Shown: positions 19,113 through 28,518, counted from the first letter of the stretch. The stretch: DNA of 64,000 bases from Novosphingobium sp. CF614 (GCF_900113255.1 NZ_FOOR01000013.1:1-64000), one strand, 5' to 3'. Notes: generated from the sequence alone by a model not told the origin. A program made the numbers and translations.

Positions 19113-20330
19113 TTGATACCCGCCCCCCATCACGACCTTCCAGCGCCGGGTTGGTGGCGATCGAGCCTTGCTCTGCTCGCCGCCGCGGCGCTTTCCTCCT
19201 GTTCCGGCGATCCTTCGCAGCAAGCCTCGCAGCATCCGGTGCCGCAAGTCGGCTACATCGTCGCCAGCCAGACGAGCGTGCCGCTCGCGGTCTCGCTCAG
19301 CGGGCGGACGGTCGCCTACGAGACTTCGCAAGTACGGCCGCAGGTCTCCGGAGTGATCCGCAAGCGCTACTTCACCGAAGGCAGCTACGTGCAGGCCGGC
19401 CAGCCGCTGTTCCTGATCGATCCCAGCCTGTACCAGGCGGCGGTCAACCAGGCCCGGGCGAACCTCGCCAGCGCGCGCGCCTCCGCTGATGCTGCGGCTG
19501 CGAAGGCTGATCGCTACAAGCCGCTGGCCGATATGGAGGCGATCGCCAAGCAGGACTATACCGATGCGCTCGCCAGTTCCCGGGTAGCGAAAGCAGCGGT
19601 GTCCCAGAACGCCGCCGCGCTCGATACCGCGCGGATCAATCTGCGTTTCACCCTGGTCCCGGCCCCGATCAGCGGCCGCATCGGCCGTTCGCTGGCCACG
19701 GTAGGGGCGCTCGCCAGCGCCAGCCAGACCGATCCGCTGGCAGTGATCCAGCGCACCGATCCGATCTATGTCGACATGCAGCAATCCGCCGCCGACCTGA
19801 CCGCGCTGCGCCGCAAGCTGGCCGCGGGCGGGGTCCGTCCCGGCAGCACCGCAGTGCGCCTGAAACTCGATGACGGTTCGGACTACGGATCGCCTGGAAT
19901 CGTGCAGTTTTCCGAAGTGACCGTGGACCAGGATACCGGCACCGTCACCTTGCGCGCGCGCTTTCCCAATCCCGACGGCCTGCTGCTGCCCGGCATGTTC
20001 GTGACCGCGGTGTTCGACCAGGCATCCGATCCCAACGCATTTCTGATTCCGCAGAACGCGGTCCAGCGCGATTTTGACGGCAGCGCCTTCGTCATGGTGG
20101 TCGGCGCCGGCAACAAGGCCGCGCACCGCAAGGTGACGGCGGATCGCACTTTCGGCGCCAACTCCGTCATAACCGCCGGCCTCGGGAAGGGCGACAAGGT
20201 CATCGTGCAGGGGCTGAACGGCCTCAAGCAAGGTACGGCGATCCGGCCCGTGGCCGCGTCCAGCCCGCAGCAGGCCCTCGCTCCGGCCGGCGACAAGGCA
20301 TCCGGCTCCGGCTCCGGTAGGGGCGACTGA
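19113..20330 (+). CDS. RND efflux periplasmic adaptor (membrane fusion) lipoprotein
   Basis: This is the MexA/AcrA-type adaptor of a tripartite drug pump. The lipoprotein signal is SSLALLAAAALSSC. It is followed by a barrel-sandwich/lipoyl region (VRPQVSGVIRKRYFTEGSYV), an alpha-helical hairpin rich in Ala, a return strand (LVPAPISGRIGRS) and the C-terminal beta-barrel. The start is uncertain: the frame is open from an ATG at 19014, but that would leave about 50 residues before the signal peptide. A TTG at 19113 with AGGAAA nine bases upstream gives a normal signal peptide (405 residues). It is the first gene of an operon with the permease and outer-membrane factor. Confidence 0.9.
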   Translation: MIPAPHHDLPAPGWWRSSLALLAAAALSSCSGDPSQQASQHPVPQVGYIVASQTSVPLAVSLSGRTVAYETSQVRPQVSGVIRKRYFTEGSYVQAGQPLFLIDPSLYQAAVNQARANLASARASADAAAAKADRYKPLADMEAIAKQDYTDALASSRVAKAAVSQNAAALDTARINLRFTLVPAPISGRIGRSLATVGALASASQTDPLAVIQRTDPIYVDMQQSAADLTALRRKLAAGGVRPGSTAVRLKLDDGSDYGSPGIVQFSEVTVDQDTGTVTLRARFPNPDGLLLPGMFVTAVFDQASDPNAFLIPQNAVQRDFDGSAFVMVVGAGNKAAHRKVTADRTFGANSVITAGLGKGDKVIVQGLNGLKQGTAIRPVAASSPQQALAPAGDKASGSGSGRGD

Positions 20331-20337
20331 GCCCGGC

Positions 20338-23300
20338 ATGTCGCGCATCTTCATCGACCGACCCATTTTCGCGTGGGTTCTGGCGATTATCGTCATGCTG
20401 GGCGGCATCGGCGCGCTGAAATACCTGCCCAACGAGCAATACCCGGATATCGCGCCGACCCAGGTCAACATCCGCGCGAACTATCCGGGCGCCTCGGCCG
20501 AGACGATCGAGAACAGCGTCACCCAGATCATCGAGCAGCAGCTGACGGGCATCGACGGCCTGCTCTACTTCAGCTCGCAATCGACCAATCGCGGCCAGGC
20601 GACGATCAGCGCGGTCTTCGCGAAAGGCACCGATCCGGACATCGCGCAAGTCCAGGTCCAGAACAAGGTGCAGTCGGCGATTTCGCGACTGCCGCAGTCG
20701 GTCCAGAACCAGGGCATCAACGTCACCAAGTCCAACCCGGACCAGCTGCTGCTGGTCGTGGTCTACGACGCGACCGACACGCGCTCCAACCAGGACGTGT
20801 CCGATTACCTCGCCTCGAACATCCAGGACCCGCTTTCGCGCATCCAGGGGGTTGGCGACGTCAATGTGTTCGGCACGCCGCACGCCATGCGGATCTGGCT
20901 GAATCCGAACCGGCTCGCCGCCGTTTCGCTGATGCCCAGCGACGTGGTCTCGGCGATCGAGGCCCAGAACACCGAAGTCGCCGCCGGCGAGATCGGCGGC
21001 CTGCCGGCGGCCAAGGACCAGGCGATCGACGCCATCGTCACGGCCGGATCGCGCCTCCAGACCGTCGACCAGTTCCGCGATATCGTGCTCAAGACCAATA
21101 CGGACGGGTCGACGGTCACCGTGGGCGACGTCGCCCGGGTGGAGATCGGCGCGGAAAACTACAGCGTCGTCAGCCGGTTCAACGGCCACCCCGGCGCCGG
21201 TATCTCGGTTTCGCTTTCGCCCGGCGCCGATGCGCTGGCCACCGCAGAGGCGGTCAAGGCGAAGATGCGGGAACTGTCGGCCAACATGCCCGACGGACTG
21301 AAGTTCACTTACGGCAGCGACACCACCGAGTTCATCAACCTTTCCGTCTCCGAAGTCGAGAAAGCGCTGTTCGAGGCGATCGTCCTTGTCGTGATCGTCA
21401 TGTTCGTGTTCCTGCAAAGCTGGCGCGCCACGCTCATCCCGGCGATCGCGGTGCCGGTGGTGCTGCTGGGAACGTTCGCGATCTTCTACATCGTGGGCTT
21501 CTCGATCAACACGCTGACCCTTTTCGGCCTGGTCCTGGCGATCGGCCTGCTGGTCGACGATGCCATCGTGGTGGTCGAGAATGTCGAGCGCCTGCTCCAT
21601 GAAAACCCCGGGATGTCCCCGCGCGACGCGACGATCAAGTCGATGGCAGAGATCCAGACCGCGCTGGTGGCGATCGCGCTCGTCCTTTCGGCCGTGTTCC
21701 TGCCGATGGCCTTCTTCGGCGGGTCGACCGGGGTGATCTATCGCCAATTCTCGCTGACGATCGTATCGGCCATGGTGCTTTCGGTGCTGGTCGCGCTGGT
21801 CCTGAGCCCAGCCCTTACCGCGACCCTACTCAAGCAGAAATCCAGCGGCGAACACCGCGAACCCACCCTGATCGAGCGCCGCATACCGTGGCTGGCGCGT
21901 GGCTGGGAGAAGTTTCACACCGGGTTCAACCGCGGTTTCGAACGCACCGTGGATGCCTATGGCCGCCGGGTCGAGCGCGTGGTCGCGCACAAGTGGCGCT
22001 GGCTCGGCCTGTTCGGGCTGACTTGCGCGGCGACGCTGGTGCTGTTCGAACGCTTGCCGACCGGCTTCCTGCCGAACGAGGACCAGGGCATCGTCATGGT
22101 GCAGTGGCGCCTGCCGGCGGGGGCCCCGCGCACGCGCACCGAGGAAGTTCAGCGCCAGGTCGAGAAATACTTCCTGACGTCTGAGAAAAGCAACGTCGAC
22201 GGGATCTTCACGATCGCCGGCGGCGGTTTCGGCGCCACCGGGCAGAACACCGGCCAGGCCTTCGTCAAGCTGACCGACTGGGAAAGGCGCAAAGCCTCCC
22301 GCGACGGCGCGGATGCCATCGTGGCGCGCGCCGCCGCCGCCTTTAACGGCCTACGGGACGCGCAAGTCTTCGCGCTTGTTCCCGGCGCGATCCGCGGCCT
22401 GGGCATCTCGGCCGGCTTCACGCTCGAACTCCAGAACCGCACCGGCATGAGCCGCGAGCAGTTCCAGAAGGCGCGCGACACCCTCCTGGCCGAGGCTTCC
22501 CGGAACAGCCGGCTCTCGGGCGTCCGCCTGAGCGACCTGCCCGACGTGTCCACGCTCAAGGTCGACAGCAACACCCGCGCGCTCACCGCCTATGGACTGA
22601 CCAAGAGCGAGGTGAACTCCACGCTCGCGACGGCCTGGGGCGGGACTTACGTCAACGATTTCATCGACAAGGGCCGCGTCAAGAAAGTCTACGTCCAGGG
22701 TGATGCGCCGTTCCGCTCTCGGCCCGAGGACCTCGCCTACTGGTACGTGCGTGGCAGCGACGGGCAGATGTCGCCGTTCTCGGCGTTCTCCACGGTCGGC
22801 TGGTCCACCGCCCCCAGTTCCAGCTCGCGCTTCAACGGACTGCAAGCCTACGAATTTTCCGGCAATGCCGCCACGGGCGTCAGTTCCGGCACCGCCATGG
22901 ACCTCATGGAGCAGCTTGCGGCGAAGATACCCGGCACCAGCGTCGCCTGGTCGGGTTCTTCCTACCAGGAGCGGCTGTCCTCCGGGCAGGCGCCGGTGCT
23001 TTACGCGCTGTCGCTGCTGGTCGTGTTCCTGTGCCTTGCCGCGCTCTACGAAAGCTGGTCGATTCCAGTGGCGGTGATCCTCGTCATCCCGCTCGGCCTG
23101 CTCGGCGCCATCGCGGCGGTGACGCTGCGGGGCTTGCAGAACGACGTCTATCTCCAGATCGGCCTGCTCACGACGATGGGCCTTGCGGCCAAGAACGCGA
23201 TCCTGATGATCGAATTCGCCGAGCAGGCGGAGCGACAGGGCAAGCGCGTGATCGAGGCCGCGCTCGAGGCCGCCCGCATCCGCCTGCGCCCGATCCTGAT

Positions 23301-23538
23301 GACCAGCTTCGCCTTCATCTTCGGCGTGCTGCCGCTGGCGCTGGCGACCGGCGCCGGCGCGAACAGCCGCAAGGCGATCGGCACGGCGGTGGTCGGCGGC
23401 ATGCTCACCGCGACCTTGCTGGCGATCTTCTTCATCCCGCTGTTCTTCGTCCTCGTGCGGCGCGGCGTGCGCGATGGACTGGCGGCGGCGCGGCGCTACT
23501 TGCAGGAGCGCCGCCAGGCTTCGGGAGAGACGCCATGA
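20338..23538 (+). CDS. RND efflux permease, HAE1 family (AcrB/MexB type)
   Basis: This 1,066-residue inner-membrane trimer subunit uses the proton gradient to export hydrophobic drugs. It starts MSRIFIDRPIFAWVLAIIVM, the family hallmark. The transmembrane-4 proton-relay aspartates appear in GLLVDDAIVVVENVERLL, the two large periplasmic loops are present, and the second half has GLAAKNAILMIEFAEQ. The length is typical. It starts 7 bp after the adaptor, and its stop overlaps the start of the outer-membrane gene by 4 bp, so the three are translationally coupled. The substrate range is not predictable. Confidence 0.97.
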   Translation: MSRIFIDRPIFAWVLAIIVMLGGIGALKYLPNEQYPDIAPTQVNIRANYPGASAETIENSVTQIIEQQLTGIDGLLYFSSQSTNRGQATISAVFAKGTDPDIAQVQVQNKVQSAISRLPQSVQNQGINVTKSNPDQLLLVVVYDATDTRSNQDVSDYLASNIQDPLSRIQGVGDVNVFGTPHAMRIWLNPNRLAAVSLMPSDVVSAIEAQNTEVAAGEIGGLPAAKDQAIDAIVTAGSRLQTVDQFRDIVLKTNTDGSTVTVGDVARVEIGAENYSVVSRFNGHPGAGISVSLSPGADALATAEAVKAKMRELSANMPDGLKFTYGSDTTEFINLSVSEVEKALFEAIVLVVIVMFVFLQSWRATLIPAIAVPVVLLGTFAIFYIVGFSINTLTLFGLVLAIGLLVDDAIVVVENVERLLHENPGMSPRDATIKSMAEIQTALVAIALVLSAVFLPMAFFGGSTGVIYRQFSLTIVSAMVLSVLVALVLSPALTATLLKQKSSGEHREPTLIERRIPWLARGWEKFHTGFNRGFERTVDAYGRRVERVVAHKWRWLGLFGLTCAATLVLFERLPTGFLPNEDQGIVMVQWRLPAGAPRTRTEEVQRQVEKYFLTSEKSNVDGIFTIAGGGFGATGQNTGQAFVKLTDWERRKASRDGADAIVARAAAAFNGLRDAQVFALVPGAIRGLGISAGFTLELQNRTGMSREQFQKARDTLLAEASRNSRLSGVRLSDLPDVSTLKVDSNTRALTAYGLTKSEVNSTLATAWGGTYVNDFIDKGRVKKVYVQGDAPFRSRPEDLAYWYVRGSDGQMSPFSAFSTVGWSTAPSSSSRFNGLQAYEFSGNAATGVSSGTAMDLMEQLAAKIPGTSVAWSGSSYQERLSSGQAPVLYALSLLVVFLCLAALYESWSIPVAVILVIPLGLLGAIAAVTLRGLQNDVYLQIGLLTTMGLAAKNAILMIEFAEQAERQGKRVIEAALEAARIRLRPILMTSFAFIFGVLPLALATGAGANSRKAIGTAVVGGMLTATLLAIFFIPLFFVLVRRGVRDGLAAARRYLQERRQASGETP

Positions 23539-24947
23539 GGTGCCTGGAGGCGATGAAGCTGGCGGGCGGCCTGTTGCCGGCGATGGCGCTGGGCGCCTGT
23601 TCGCTGGCCCCGGCCTACGTTGCGCCTGCTCCGCCGGTTCCGGCCTCATGGCCGGTCGGCGATGCCTATCTCGCGCAAAGCGAGGCGAACCTGCCGCTGG
23701 TCTCCTATACCGAGATCTTTCGCGATCCCCGGCTCCAGGCACTGATCGCCCAGGCTCTTCTCAACAACCGCGACTTGCGCGTCGCCGCCGCGAACCTCGC
23801 GGCCGCCCGCGCCCAGATCCGGGTGGTGCGTGCCGACCAGTTCCCGGCCATCGGCATCGACGGTGCCGCGACCCGCACCGACAACGGCGGCGGATCCTCG
23901 GGCGACGGTTCGTCCTATTCGGTCGAAGGCGGTATCTCCAGCTTCGAACTCGATCTGTTCGGCAAGCTCGCCAACGCCACGGCGGCCCAGCGGGACACGG
24001 CGCTGGCGAGCGAAGCGGCGGCGCGCACGGTGCGCCTTGGCCTGGTGGCCGACCTCGCGCTGGCCTGGGCCACCTATGCGGCGGATCGGGACTTGCTGGC
24101 GATCGCCGAATCGACCGTGGACAACGCCCGGGACAGCGTAAGACTGACTTCGGCCCGCCTTGCCGGCGGCGTTGCCCCGCGCACGGACTTGCGCCAGGTC
24201 GAACAAGTGCTCGAGACCGCGCGGGGCGACGTCGCCACGCAGAAGACCGCCCTTGCCCAGGACGCCAACGCGATTCGCCTGCTGGTCGGCGCGGACTTCG
24301 ACCAGGCGTTGCTCCCCGCCGGCGTCGAAGAGGTCGGCCAGGGGCTTGCGGTCCTGCCCGCCGGCACCAGCTCGCAAGTTCTCCTGCGCCGCCCCGACGT
24401 CGTCTCGGCCGAATACGACTTGCGCGCCGCCAATGCCGATATCGGGGTGGCGCGCGCCGCGCTGTTCCCGTCGATTTCGCTGACCGGCCTGCTGGGCTTC
24501 GCCAGCGACGCCCTTTCCTCGCTGTTCAACAAAGGCGCGTTTTCCGCCACCGCCGGAGTCGACGCGAGCTGGTCGATCTTCAACGCCGGCGGCAAGGCGG
24601 CCGGGGTCGAAGTCGCGAAGGCGCAGCGCGACGCCGCGCTGGCCGCTTACGAGAAAGCGATCCAGACCGCGTTCAGCGAAGTCGCCGATGCCCTCGCCGA
24701 CCAGGGCACGCTGGCCGAGCGGCTGCGCGCCGCCAGCGCTTACACCGCCGCCGCGCAGGATACCGCGCGGCTGACCGAGGCGACCTATCGGCAAGGCATC
24801 GCCAGTTCGCTCGACAATCTCGACGCCCAGCGCAGCCTCTATACGGCACGCCGTTCCGAGATCGCGGTGCGGCTCCAGGTCGCCGCCAACCGGATCACGC
24901 TCTATCGCGTGCTGGGCGGGGACCAGGCAACGACGCCCGGGCAATGA
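23535..24947 (+). CDS. RND efflux outer-membrane factor lipoprotein (NodT/OprM family)
   Basis: This 470-residue outer-membrane channel completes the tripartite pump. The signal peptide ends at LGACSLAPAY, so the mature protein begins with an acylated Cys. Two TolC-type repeats follow (ALLNNRDLRVAAANLAAARA, then FPSISLTGLLGFAS). The start codon overlaps the permease stop as ATGA. The last helix ends near residue 460 as in OprM. No regulator gene is adjacent to this operon. Confidence 0.95.
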   Translation: MRCLEAMKLAGGLLPAMALGACSLAPAYVAPAPPVPASWPVGDAYLAQSEANLPLVSYTEIFRDPRLQALIAQALLNNRDLRVAAANLAAARAQIRVVRADQFPAIGIDGAATRTDNGGGSSGDGSSYSVEGGISSFELDLFGKLANATAAQRDTALASEAAARTVRLGLVADLALAWATYAADRDLLAIAESTVDNARDSVRLTSARLAGGVAPRTDLRQVEQVLETARGDVATQKTALAQDANAIRLLVGADFDQALLPAGVEEVGQGLAVLPAGTSSQVLLRRPDVVSAEYDLRAANADIGVARAALFPSISLTGLLGFASDALSSLFNKGAFSATAGVDASWSIFNAGGKAAGVEVAKAQRDAALAAYEKAIQTAFSEVADALADQGTLAERLRAASAYTAAAQDTARLTEATYRQGIASSLDNLDAQRSLYTARRSEIAVRLQVAANRITLYRVLGGDQATTPGQ

Positions 24948-24971
24948 TGCGCTCCGCTCCGCGCCGGCGTG

Positions 24972-25119
24972 CGTCGACAAGCTGAGGACGACAAGCTCAG
25001 AACGAGCGGTTCTTGATTCGGATTTTGGGTCCCTGGCTTAATACCAGGTCTCTTGGGCGGAGACTCGTTTTCCCCTTTCGTCAATTGCGAGGCGGCGAAG
25101 CCGCCGAAGCAATCCAGGA
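24972..25119. repeat. Composite intergenic repeat, copy B
   Basis: The left part has two half-copies of the CGACAAGCTCAG motif and AGAACGAGCGG. It runs through GGATTTTGGGTCCCTGG and CCAGGTCTCTTGG into GAGACTCGTTTTCCCCTTTC, and then the palindromic arm TTGCGAGGCGGC / GCCGCCGAAGCAATCCAGG. The right part is the inverse of the second half of copy A with about 50 bases nearly matching. It occupies the 247-bp gap between the convergent efflux operon and MFS gene. No coding sequence was seen in this gap. Confidence 0.7.
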
Positions 25120-25194
25120 CAGCGCCAAACTGCGTTGGAGCGAGGGCTCTGAACTTGTCTCGATCCAGTATTCAGGCGCCTGACCATAGCCCCT

Positions 25195-26877
25195 TCACGG
25201 ACTGATGAAATCGACGGTCTCCTGCCGTGGATCGTAGGAGTCCGCCTTCCACCGGACCGAACCGAACGGCCGCTCGAGCCGGCGGCGGACACGCCGTCCG
25301 TGCCGCGAACGGTTGAAGGAATCGGCTTCGGCCTGAATGTCGAAATCGGCCTGGGTATAGCGATCGCGCATGCGCAGATAGTCGCCCCAGGTCGGGCAAT
25401 GGTAACGCTCGGTCCAGAGCGCCGGATTTTCGATATCGCGCGCGATCGACCACTGGAATCCGCCGATACGCTTGCGCACGCCCTGCATCTTCATCATGAC
25501 GCCGTAGAAATCGCGCGCGCGGTCGGGATCGACGTCATATTCCACGTCGACCACCACCGGCCCGGAACGGAGCGTCAGCGCCAAGCTCACTTCCGGCTCG
25601 TACCCGATCTCGACCGACGAATTATCCTCCTCCTGGTCGCGGGCGATAGGCAGAATGAAACCGAGCAGCGCGGTCGAAGCGACGGCGATTCCCGATAGAA
25701 TCATCGCGAAAGACACATCATGCGCGGCGGCGACCGAGCCCCAGGCCCAGGCGCCGATACCGATCCCGGCCGTCGTCGCCGAAGAAAACAGCGACAGCGC
25801 GCGCGCGGTGACCCAGCGCGGCGCGGAAAGCTGCACGGCGACGTTGAGCATGGCGACCGTCTGGATGTTGCAGCCACCCACCACCACGAACGCCGCGCAA
25901 GTCAGGATCAGCGAATGGCTGAACCCGATGGCAACCAGCGCCAGCCCGGTGCCGACCGCATAAATCCGCACGGCCAGTTCGGTCGAGATCCTCTCCCGGA
26001 TGCGGCCGACCAGCAAGGCGCCGATCACCGCGCCGATGCCCTGCGCGCAAAGCAGCATGCCGAATGTCGCCGCATCGCCGCCCAGCAGGTCCTTGGCGAC
26101 CAGCGGCGCGAGCGCCGACGCGGTGGCGGTGGACAAGGCGAAAAAGTTGACCCGCAACATCGCAGTGCGGATCGCCGGGGCATTCAGCGCGTAGCGCACC
26201 CCGCTGATGAGCGCCCGGTCGATTCGTTCGGGCGGAAGCCGCGAGGGTACGTGGTCCCTGCGCCAGAGGAAAAAGGCGGTCAGCAACGGCAGGTAGAGCA
26301 GGGCCGTCATGCCGAACACGGTCTTCGCGCCGTAGAGCACCACGATGACGCCGCCCAGCGCCGGGCCGAAGCTGCGGGCCATGTTGTAGCTGATGGTGCC
26401 CAGCGCCACCGCCGCGGGCAGATGCGCGCGCGATACCTGTTCCGGGATCGAGGCCTGCCACGACGGCGAGAACAAGGCCACGCCCGCGCCGATCAACATG
26501 CAGAACAGCAGCAGCAGTTCCGGCGTGATAAGGCCGAGAAAGCCGATCCCGGCCAGGACGGCGGCGCAGACCGCGCTGAAGCCAAGGCCCGTCATCGCGA
26601 TTCGCCTCCGGTCGAACATGTCGGCGATGGCACCGGCCGGCAGCGTCACCAGCACGAGCGGCACCATCATCGCCGTCTGGACCAGCGCGACCATGCTCGG
26701 CGAACTGGAAAGCCGCGTCATTTCCCACGCCGCGCCCACGCCCAGGAACAGCTGCCCGAAATTCGAAAACAGGCTCGCCAGCCAGATTCGGCGGAACGTG
26801 GCTTCCTGCAAGGGAGCGAAAGCGCTGCTCCTCGTCCCAGCCGTTCCGGCCCCATTGGCATCGCTGCTGCCGGACAT
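25195..26877 (-). CDS. MFS transporter (MFS_3/EntS-like) with extra C-terminal domain
   Basis: This 560-residue protein has about 12 membrane segments over residues 20-410, starting FAPLQEATFRRIWLASLFSN, the pattern of the MFS_3 (EntS-like) group of exporters. A soluble C-terminal domain of about 130 residues follows (PVVVDVEYDVDPDRARDFYG, then CPTWGDYLRMRDRYTQADFD), which resembles a ferredoxin-like dimeric alpha-beta barrel. The start MSGSSDANG at 26877 is preferred over the frame start at 26937 because GAGGAAG lies 8 bases upstream. It is divergent from a MarR regulator, which probably controls it. The cargo is unknown. Confidence 0.88.
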   Translation of the reverse strand: MSGSSDANGAGTAGTRSSAFAPLQEATFRRIWLASLFSNFGQLFLGVGAAWEMTRLSSSPSMVALVQTAMMVPLVLVTLPAGAIADMFDRRRIAMTGLGFSAVCAAVLAGIGFLGLITPELLLLFCMLIGAGVALFSPSWQASIPEQVSRAHLPAAVALGTISYNMARSFGPALGGVIVVLYGAKTVFGMTALLYLPLLTAFFLWRRDHVPSRLPPERIDRALISGVRYALNAPAIRTAMLRVNFFALSTATASALAPLVAKDLLGGDAATFGMLLCAQGIGAVIGALLVGRIRERISTELAVRIYAVGTGLALVAIGFSHSLILTCAAFVVVGGCNIQTVAMLNVAVQLSAPRWVTARALSLFSSATTAGIGIGAWAWGSVAAAHDVSFAMILSGIAVASTALLGFILPIARDQEEDNSSVEIGYEPEVSLALTLRSGPVVVDVEYDVDPDRARDFYGVMMKMQGVRKRIGGFQWSIARDIENPALWTERYHCPTWGDYLRMRDRYTQADFDIQAEADSFNRSRHGRRVRRRLERPFGSVRWKADSYDPRQETVDFISP

Positions 26878-27126
26878 CGCCACGTCTTCCTCATACCTGT
26901 CGGACCGCGATCTTGTCCCCCGCGTTGCCCACGTCAAGGCGGCCTATCGCGAAGACGATCGATTGACGCAACCGCATCGCGCGCCAATATACTAACCATG
27001 GAAAGCAATTGGCCGTGATCGGGTTCGCACCGCTGATCGCATTTCATCATGCGACCTTCGCATGCCCCCGGCGCGAACGGGGCCGTATCGAATATTGCTG
27101 ATAATTGAACCAGGAAGGAACTGCGC

Positions 27127-27615
27127 GTGGCGACCGACGCCGACAACAAATCGACCGAGGTGAAGAAATCTCCCTTCGGCAACCGTGAGGAAAGTCCGAA
27201 GCGGCACGTCGGCTTGCGCATGACGGTGATCGCGCGGCTGCTGCGCAACAATTTCGACCGCAAGGTCGCGGTGCTCAACGTCACGCGCTCGCAATGGGCG
27301 ATGATTGCGACGGTGGCGCGCCATCCCGGCTCTACCCAGCGCACGATCGCGGAATACCTGGAAATGTCGGAAGCATCGGCTGGCCGCCTGATCGATCGGC
27401 TCTGCGCTGACGGCCTGCTCGAACGGCGTGACCGCCGGGACGACCGGCGCGCACGCGCGGTCTACCCCACCGAACAGGCACGTCCCCTGCTGGTCAGGCT
27501 CGGCGCTATCGCCAACGAAAGCGAGCAGCGCATGTTCAATGGCTTTTCCGACGAGGAAATCGAGCAAATGCGCGGTTTCATGGATCGCATTTATGACAAT
27601 GTGTGCCGCGGCTGA
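27127..27615 (+). CDS. MarR-family transcriptional regulator
   Basis: This 162-residue winged-helix protein has the MarR core: LNVTRSQWAMIATVARHPGS, recognition region TQRTIAEYLEMSEASAGRLI and wing LERRDRRDDRRARAVYPTEQ. It starts with GTG, with AAGGAA eight bases upstream. It is divergent from the MFS exporter, and the 249-bp gap between them should hold the shared control region. MarR proteins usually repress efflux or catabolic genes and release DNA on binding a phenolic ligand. Confidence 0.92.
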   Translation: MATDADNKSTEVKKSPFGNREESPKRHVGLRMTVIARLLRNNFDRKVAVLNVTRSQWAMIATVARHPGSTQRTIAEYLEMSEASAGRLIDRLCADGLLERRDRRDDRRARAVYPTEQARPLLVRLGAIANESEQRMFNGFSDEEIEQMRGFMDRIYDNVCRG

Positions 27616-27639
27616 AACGGCGTCCATCGGCCGGATGGA

Positions 27640-27686
27640 GCATCGTCCGCAAAAGTGGGAACCCGGTTTTTCGCTTAAAACGATGC
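27640..27686. repeat. Short palindromic intergenic element with ACGATGC ends
   Basis: The element is bounded by GCATCGT (27640-27646) and ACGATGC (27680-27686), with AAAAGTGGGAACCCGGTTTT between. Elements with this AAAGTGGGAACC core and inverted GCATCGT-type ends are widespread between genes in Rhizobiales and sphingomonads. It lies just past the MarR gene and can fold into a hairpin. Confidence 0.55.
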
Positions 27687-27767
27687 GATAACAAAAACCA
27701 GGGCGGGTGACTTGCGCCGGATTTCGCCCCGGATTTCGCACAGCCCGCTCAGAACGCGCACAAACAG

Positions 27768-27795
27768 AAAGGGCGGCGCCGAAGCACCGCCCTTT
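27768..27795 (-). terminator. Rho-independent-type terminator for the 106-residue secreted protein gene
   Basis: AAAGGGCGG and CCGCCCTTT form a perfect 9-bp stem with a 10-base loop, 24 bp past the stop of the gene at 27820. On the minus strand it is followed by CTGTTTG, a weak T-rich tail. It could also stop read-through from the MarR side. Confidence 0.65.
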
Positions 27796-27819
27796 CCGCC
27801 TTGAGAGCTCGTGAAAAGC

Positions 27820-28140
27820 TTACTTGATCGAAGCAAGGTCCCGCTTCGAGAGCGCGGTCGTGACCTTGCCGTTAACCTCGCTGAGGGTCGAGGCCGGAAC
27901 CGTGACGAGACGGCCGTCCAGCATGACCTGCGGGTTACCGTCGGCAGTGACGCGGTATACCGGGGCGATGCGATAGCCGTTCGCCGAGTAGAGCATGGCG
28001 CCGGCATTCACCTTGACGGGGGCGGCGGCTTCCTCGGTAACTTCGCGGACCGACTGGGTGGTTTCAGCGAAGACGGCGGAAGGGATACCGGCCAGAGTCG
28101 CGAAAGCGGCAAGGGCGGCGAGAGGGGCGAACTTGTTCAT
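27820..28140 (-). CDS. Secreted hypothetical protein
   Basis: The product has 106 residues with a clear Sec signal peptide (MNKFAPLAALAAFATLAGIP, cleaved after VFA). The mature part is small and partly beta-rich: MLYSANGYRIAPVYRVTADG and VMLDGRLVTVPASTLSEVNG. This resembles small periplasmic proteins with a PRC- or DUF-type fold, but I do not recognise a named family. It has its own apparent promoter, operator-like palindrome and terminator, so it is probably a monocistronic, regulated gene. Confidence 0.75.
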   Translation of the reverse strand: MNKFAPLAALAAFATLAGIPSAVFAETTQSVREVTEEAAAPVKVNAGAMLYSANGYRIAPVYRVTADGNPQVMLDGRLVTVPASTLSEVNGKVTTALSKRDLASIK

Positions 28141-28193
28141 CGTGATAATCTCCGAAATTATGAAAACTGCGAACTGGTGGCTTCTTCACCTTA

Positions 28194-28229
28194 CTAACCT
28201 AGGTTAGGAGTTGTTCGCACCAAAGTCAA
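28194..28229 (-). promoter_or_regulatory. Promoter with overlapping operator palindrome
   Basis: Read on the minus strand, TTGACT (28224-28229) is followed after 17 bases by TAACCT (28201-28206), a plausible -35/-10 pair for the secreted-protein gene starting at 28140. The perfect 14-bp palindrome CTAACCTAGGTTAG (28194-28207) covers the -10. A repressor bound there would block transcription. The regulator is not known. Confidence 0.5.
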
Positions 28230-28406
28230 TTGCAATTGTTGCAACTGCGAACGCGGTTTGCTCAAAAGCCGGACTCCATCGCGGGTCGCGGCGGGAGAGC
28301 CAGCCGGGCGCGGTGCTCCGGGGTCAGGGAGCGGAGGACCTTTTCGCGGCTTCTCATGGCGGCGCGGCCATGCATAATATTCTATCGGCACCGCTCGAAC
28401 TCGGCC

Positions 28407-28436
28407 TTGAACGGGAACCGATCGCATGCCTAAAGA
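28407..28436 (+). promoter_or_regulatory. Candidate promoter for the CoA-activation operon
   Basis: TTGAAC (28407-28412) and TAAAGA (28431-28436) are spaced by 18 bases, about 80 bp ahead of the first gene at 28519. This is the best -35/-10-like pair in the gap 28230-28518, which otherwise shows no gene. Sigma-70-type matches are weak evidence in GC-rich alphaproteobacteria. Confidence 0.3.
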
Positions 28437-28518
28437 CACGCCGTGCGATTGCATGGGGATGCGCAAGCCCCCTATGCTGGACATTCAACATCAAACACCC
28501 GCCAAGAAGGAACCCGAG

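Noticed and set aside
26963..26993. TTGACG...TATACT as a promoter for the MarR gene
   Set aside because: Spacing is 19 bp and it is over 130 bp from the GTG start; too weak to list as a feature.
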